Shown here piece after piece: positions 5,547 through 5,672 of a DNA stretch of 5,672 nucleotides. Numbering within the stretch: position 1 is the first letter of the stretch; each line of letters begins with the position of its first letter. The translations under genes and the position numbers were made by a program. The notes below the pieces were generated by a model. That model saw nothing but the letters and a program-made list of their open reading frames with translations, did no database searches and was not told where the DNA came from. The stretch lies in assembly GCA_016190535.1 (NCBI GenBank), contig JACPQK010000015.1, forward strand, positions 1 through 5,672, read 5' to 3'. This DNA is from Chloroflexota bacterium (GTDB lineage Bacteria > Chloroflexota > Dehalococcoidia > JACPQK01).

Positions 5547-5566
5547 TTGTGACGATAGTCGCACAA
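5547..5566. promoter_or_regulatory. CRP/FNR-family-like palindromic site
   Basis: TTGTG-a-CGA-TAG-TCG-CACAA is an inverted repeat with a single-base bulge. Read as a CRP-type site it is TGTGA-N6-TCGCA (5548-5563), 9 of 10 to the E. coli consensus TGTGA-N6-TCACA. Its centre is about 52 bp upstream of the predicted start near 5608, where a promoter with TATAAT but no recognisable -35 would benefit from an activator. The spacing matches neither of the classical CRP positions (-41.5 or -61.5), so the regulator and direction of effect are uncertain. Confidence 0.4.
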
Positions 5567-5595
5567 CCGCCTTCTGGGAAGAGTACCGCAAAGGG

Positions 5596-5601
5596 TATAA
5601 T
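5596..5601 (+). promoter_or_regulatory. -10 box of the promoter for the right-edge gene
   Basis: A perfect TATAAT. At the proper distance upstream (5571-5578) there is nothing resembling TTGACA and no TGn extension, so the promoter looks weak or activator-dependent. A start near 5608 would give a leader of about 40 nt including a small TGCC/GGCA stem (5627-5639) just before the Shine-Dalgarno. The box lies across the left arm of an inverted repeat. Confidence 0.5.
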
Positions 5602-5619
5602 GGTAGGAAGAACCATTAT
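5597..5619. promoter_or_regulatory. Perfect inverted repeat over the -10 box and start site, operator-like
   Basis: ATAATGGT (5597-5604) and ACCATTAT (5612-5619) are exact reverse complements, 7 bp apart. The left arm contains most of the TATAAT box and the spacer contains the predicted transcription start. Because only the right arm would be transcribed, an RNA hairpin from this promoter is unlikely; a repressor site is the simplest reading. The regulator is not identifiable from the window. Confidence 0.45.
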
Positions 5620-5640
5620 CGCTGATTGCCGCTTAGGCAG

Positions 5641-5646
5641 AGGAGG
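5641..5646 (+). promoter_or_regulatory. Strong Shine-Dalgarno site of the right-edge gene
   Basis: A perfect AGGAGG followed by two adjacent in-frame ATGs. The spacing is only 2 nt to the ATG at 5649 and 5 nt to the ATG at 5652, so the second is the likelier start. This is among the strongest ribosome binding sites in the window. Confidence 0.75.
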
Positions 5647-5651
5647 AAATG

Positions 5652-5672
5652 ATGAGGAGAAGGGTGTTGGGC
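5652..5672 (+). CDS. N-terminal start of an unrecognised gene, possibly exported (partial)
   Basis: Only seven codons are visible before the window ends: MRRRVLG, or MMRRRVLG from the ATG at 5649. A start is supported by AGGAGG 5 nt upstream, a TATAAT box about 50 bp upstream and two operator-like palindromes. The run of three Arg followed by Val-Leu-Gly would fit the n-region and beginning of the hydrophobic core of a signal peptide, but seven residues cannot establish this. Function is not recognisable. Its separate, apparently regulated promoter suggests it is not part of the CoA synthesis unit. Confidence 0.6.

Noticed and set aside
1..5672. Mobile element, CRISPR, tRNA, rRNA or riboswitch
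   Set aside because: No transposase, terminal repeats with target duplication, spaced direct repeats, cloverleaf or recognisable aptamer was seen; intergenic gaps are short and are explained by promoters and palindromes.

Overview
The window looks like ordinary chromosomal housekeeping DNA from a GC-rich bacterium (roughly 60-65% G+C judged by eye; ATG and GTG starts, good Shine-Dalgarno sites on most genes). The paired stand-alone hot-dog dehydratase genes, the single-copy acpS-nnrD and coaX-coaBC blocks and the codon use would fit a Chloroflexota (Dehalococcoidia-like) genome, but this is inference from gene style only; no rRNA or marker gene is present to prove it. I see no mobile element, CRISPR array, tRNA or rRNA.

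Layout, left to right. (1) The C-terminal end of an unrecognised, beta-strand-rich, probably extracytoplasmic protein runs in from the left edge and ends at 275; a strong GC hairpin (295-321) follows. (2) Two minus-strand genes form an operon transcribed leftwards: first 1310-861 (N-terminal FAS1-like/MaoC hot-dog dehydratase subunit), then 822-385 (MaoC hot-dog subunit with the catalytic Asp/His pair). They face the partial gene tail to tail. (3) A 114-bp divergent intergenic region (1311-1424) carries a good minus-strand promoter, an extended -10 promoter for the plus strand, and between them an imperfect palindrome. (4) Plus-strand acpS (1425-1802) overlaps nnrD (1799-3349) at a GTGA junction. 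(5) A 95-bp gap with a clear sigma-70-type promoter leads to coaX (3445-4269), which overlaps coaBC (4256-5458) by 14 bp. (6) A 190-bp intergenic region (5459-5648) holds a CRP-like palindrome, a TATAAT box embedded in a second inverted repeat, and a strong Shine-Dalgarno for a gene that starts at the right edge and runs out of the window.

How the genes fit together. CoaX makes 4'-phosphopantothenate, CoaBC adds cysteine and decarboxylates to 4'-phosphopantetheine (two further steps, encoded elsewhere, give CoA), AcpS moves the phosphopantetheine arm from CoA to acyl carrier protein, and the hot-dog pair probably dehydrates or hydrates acyl chains held on that arm. NnrD repairs hydrated NAD(P)H. 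Points worth a second look are the Thr at the normally conserved catalytic Cys of CoaBC, the shared palindrome between the divergent promoters, and the two operator-like palindromes before the last gene. I found no convincing previously undescribed system.
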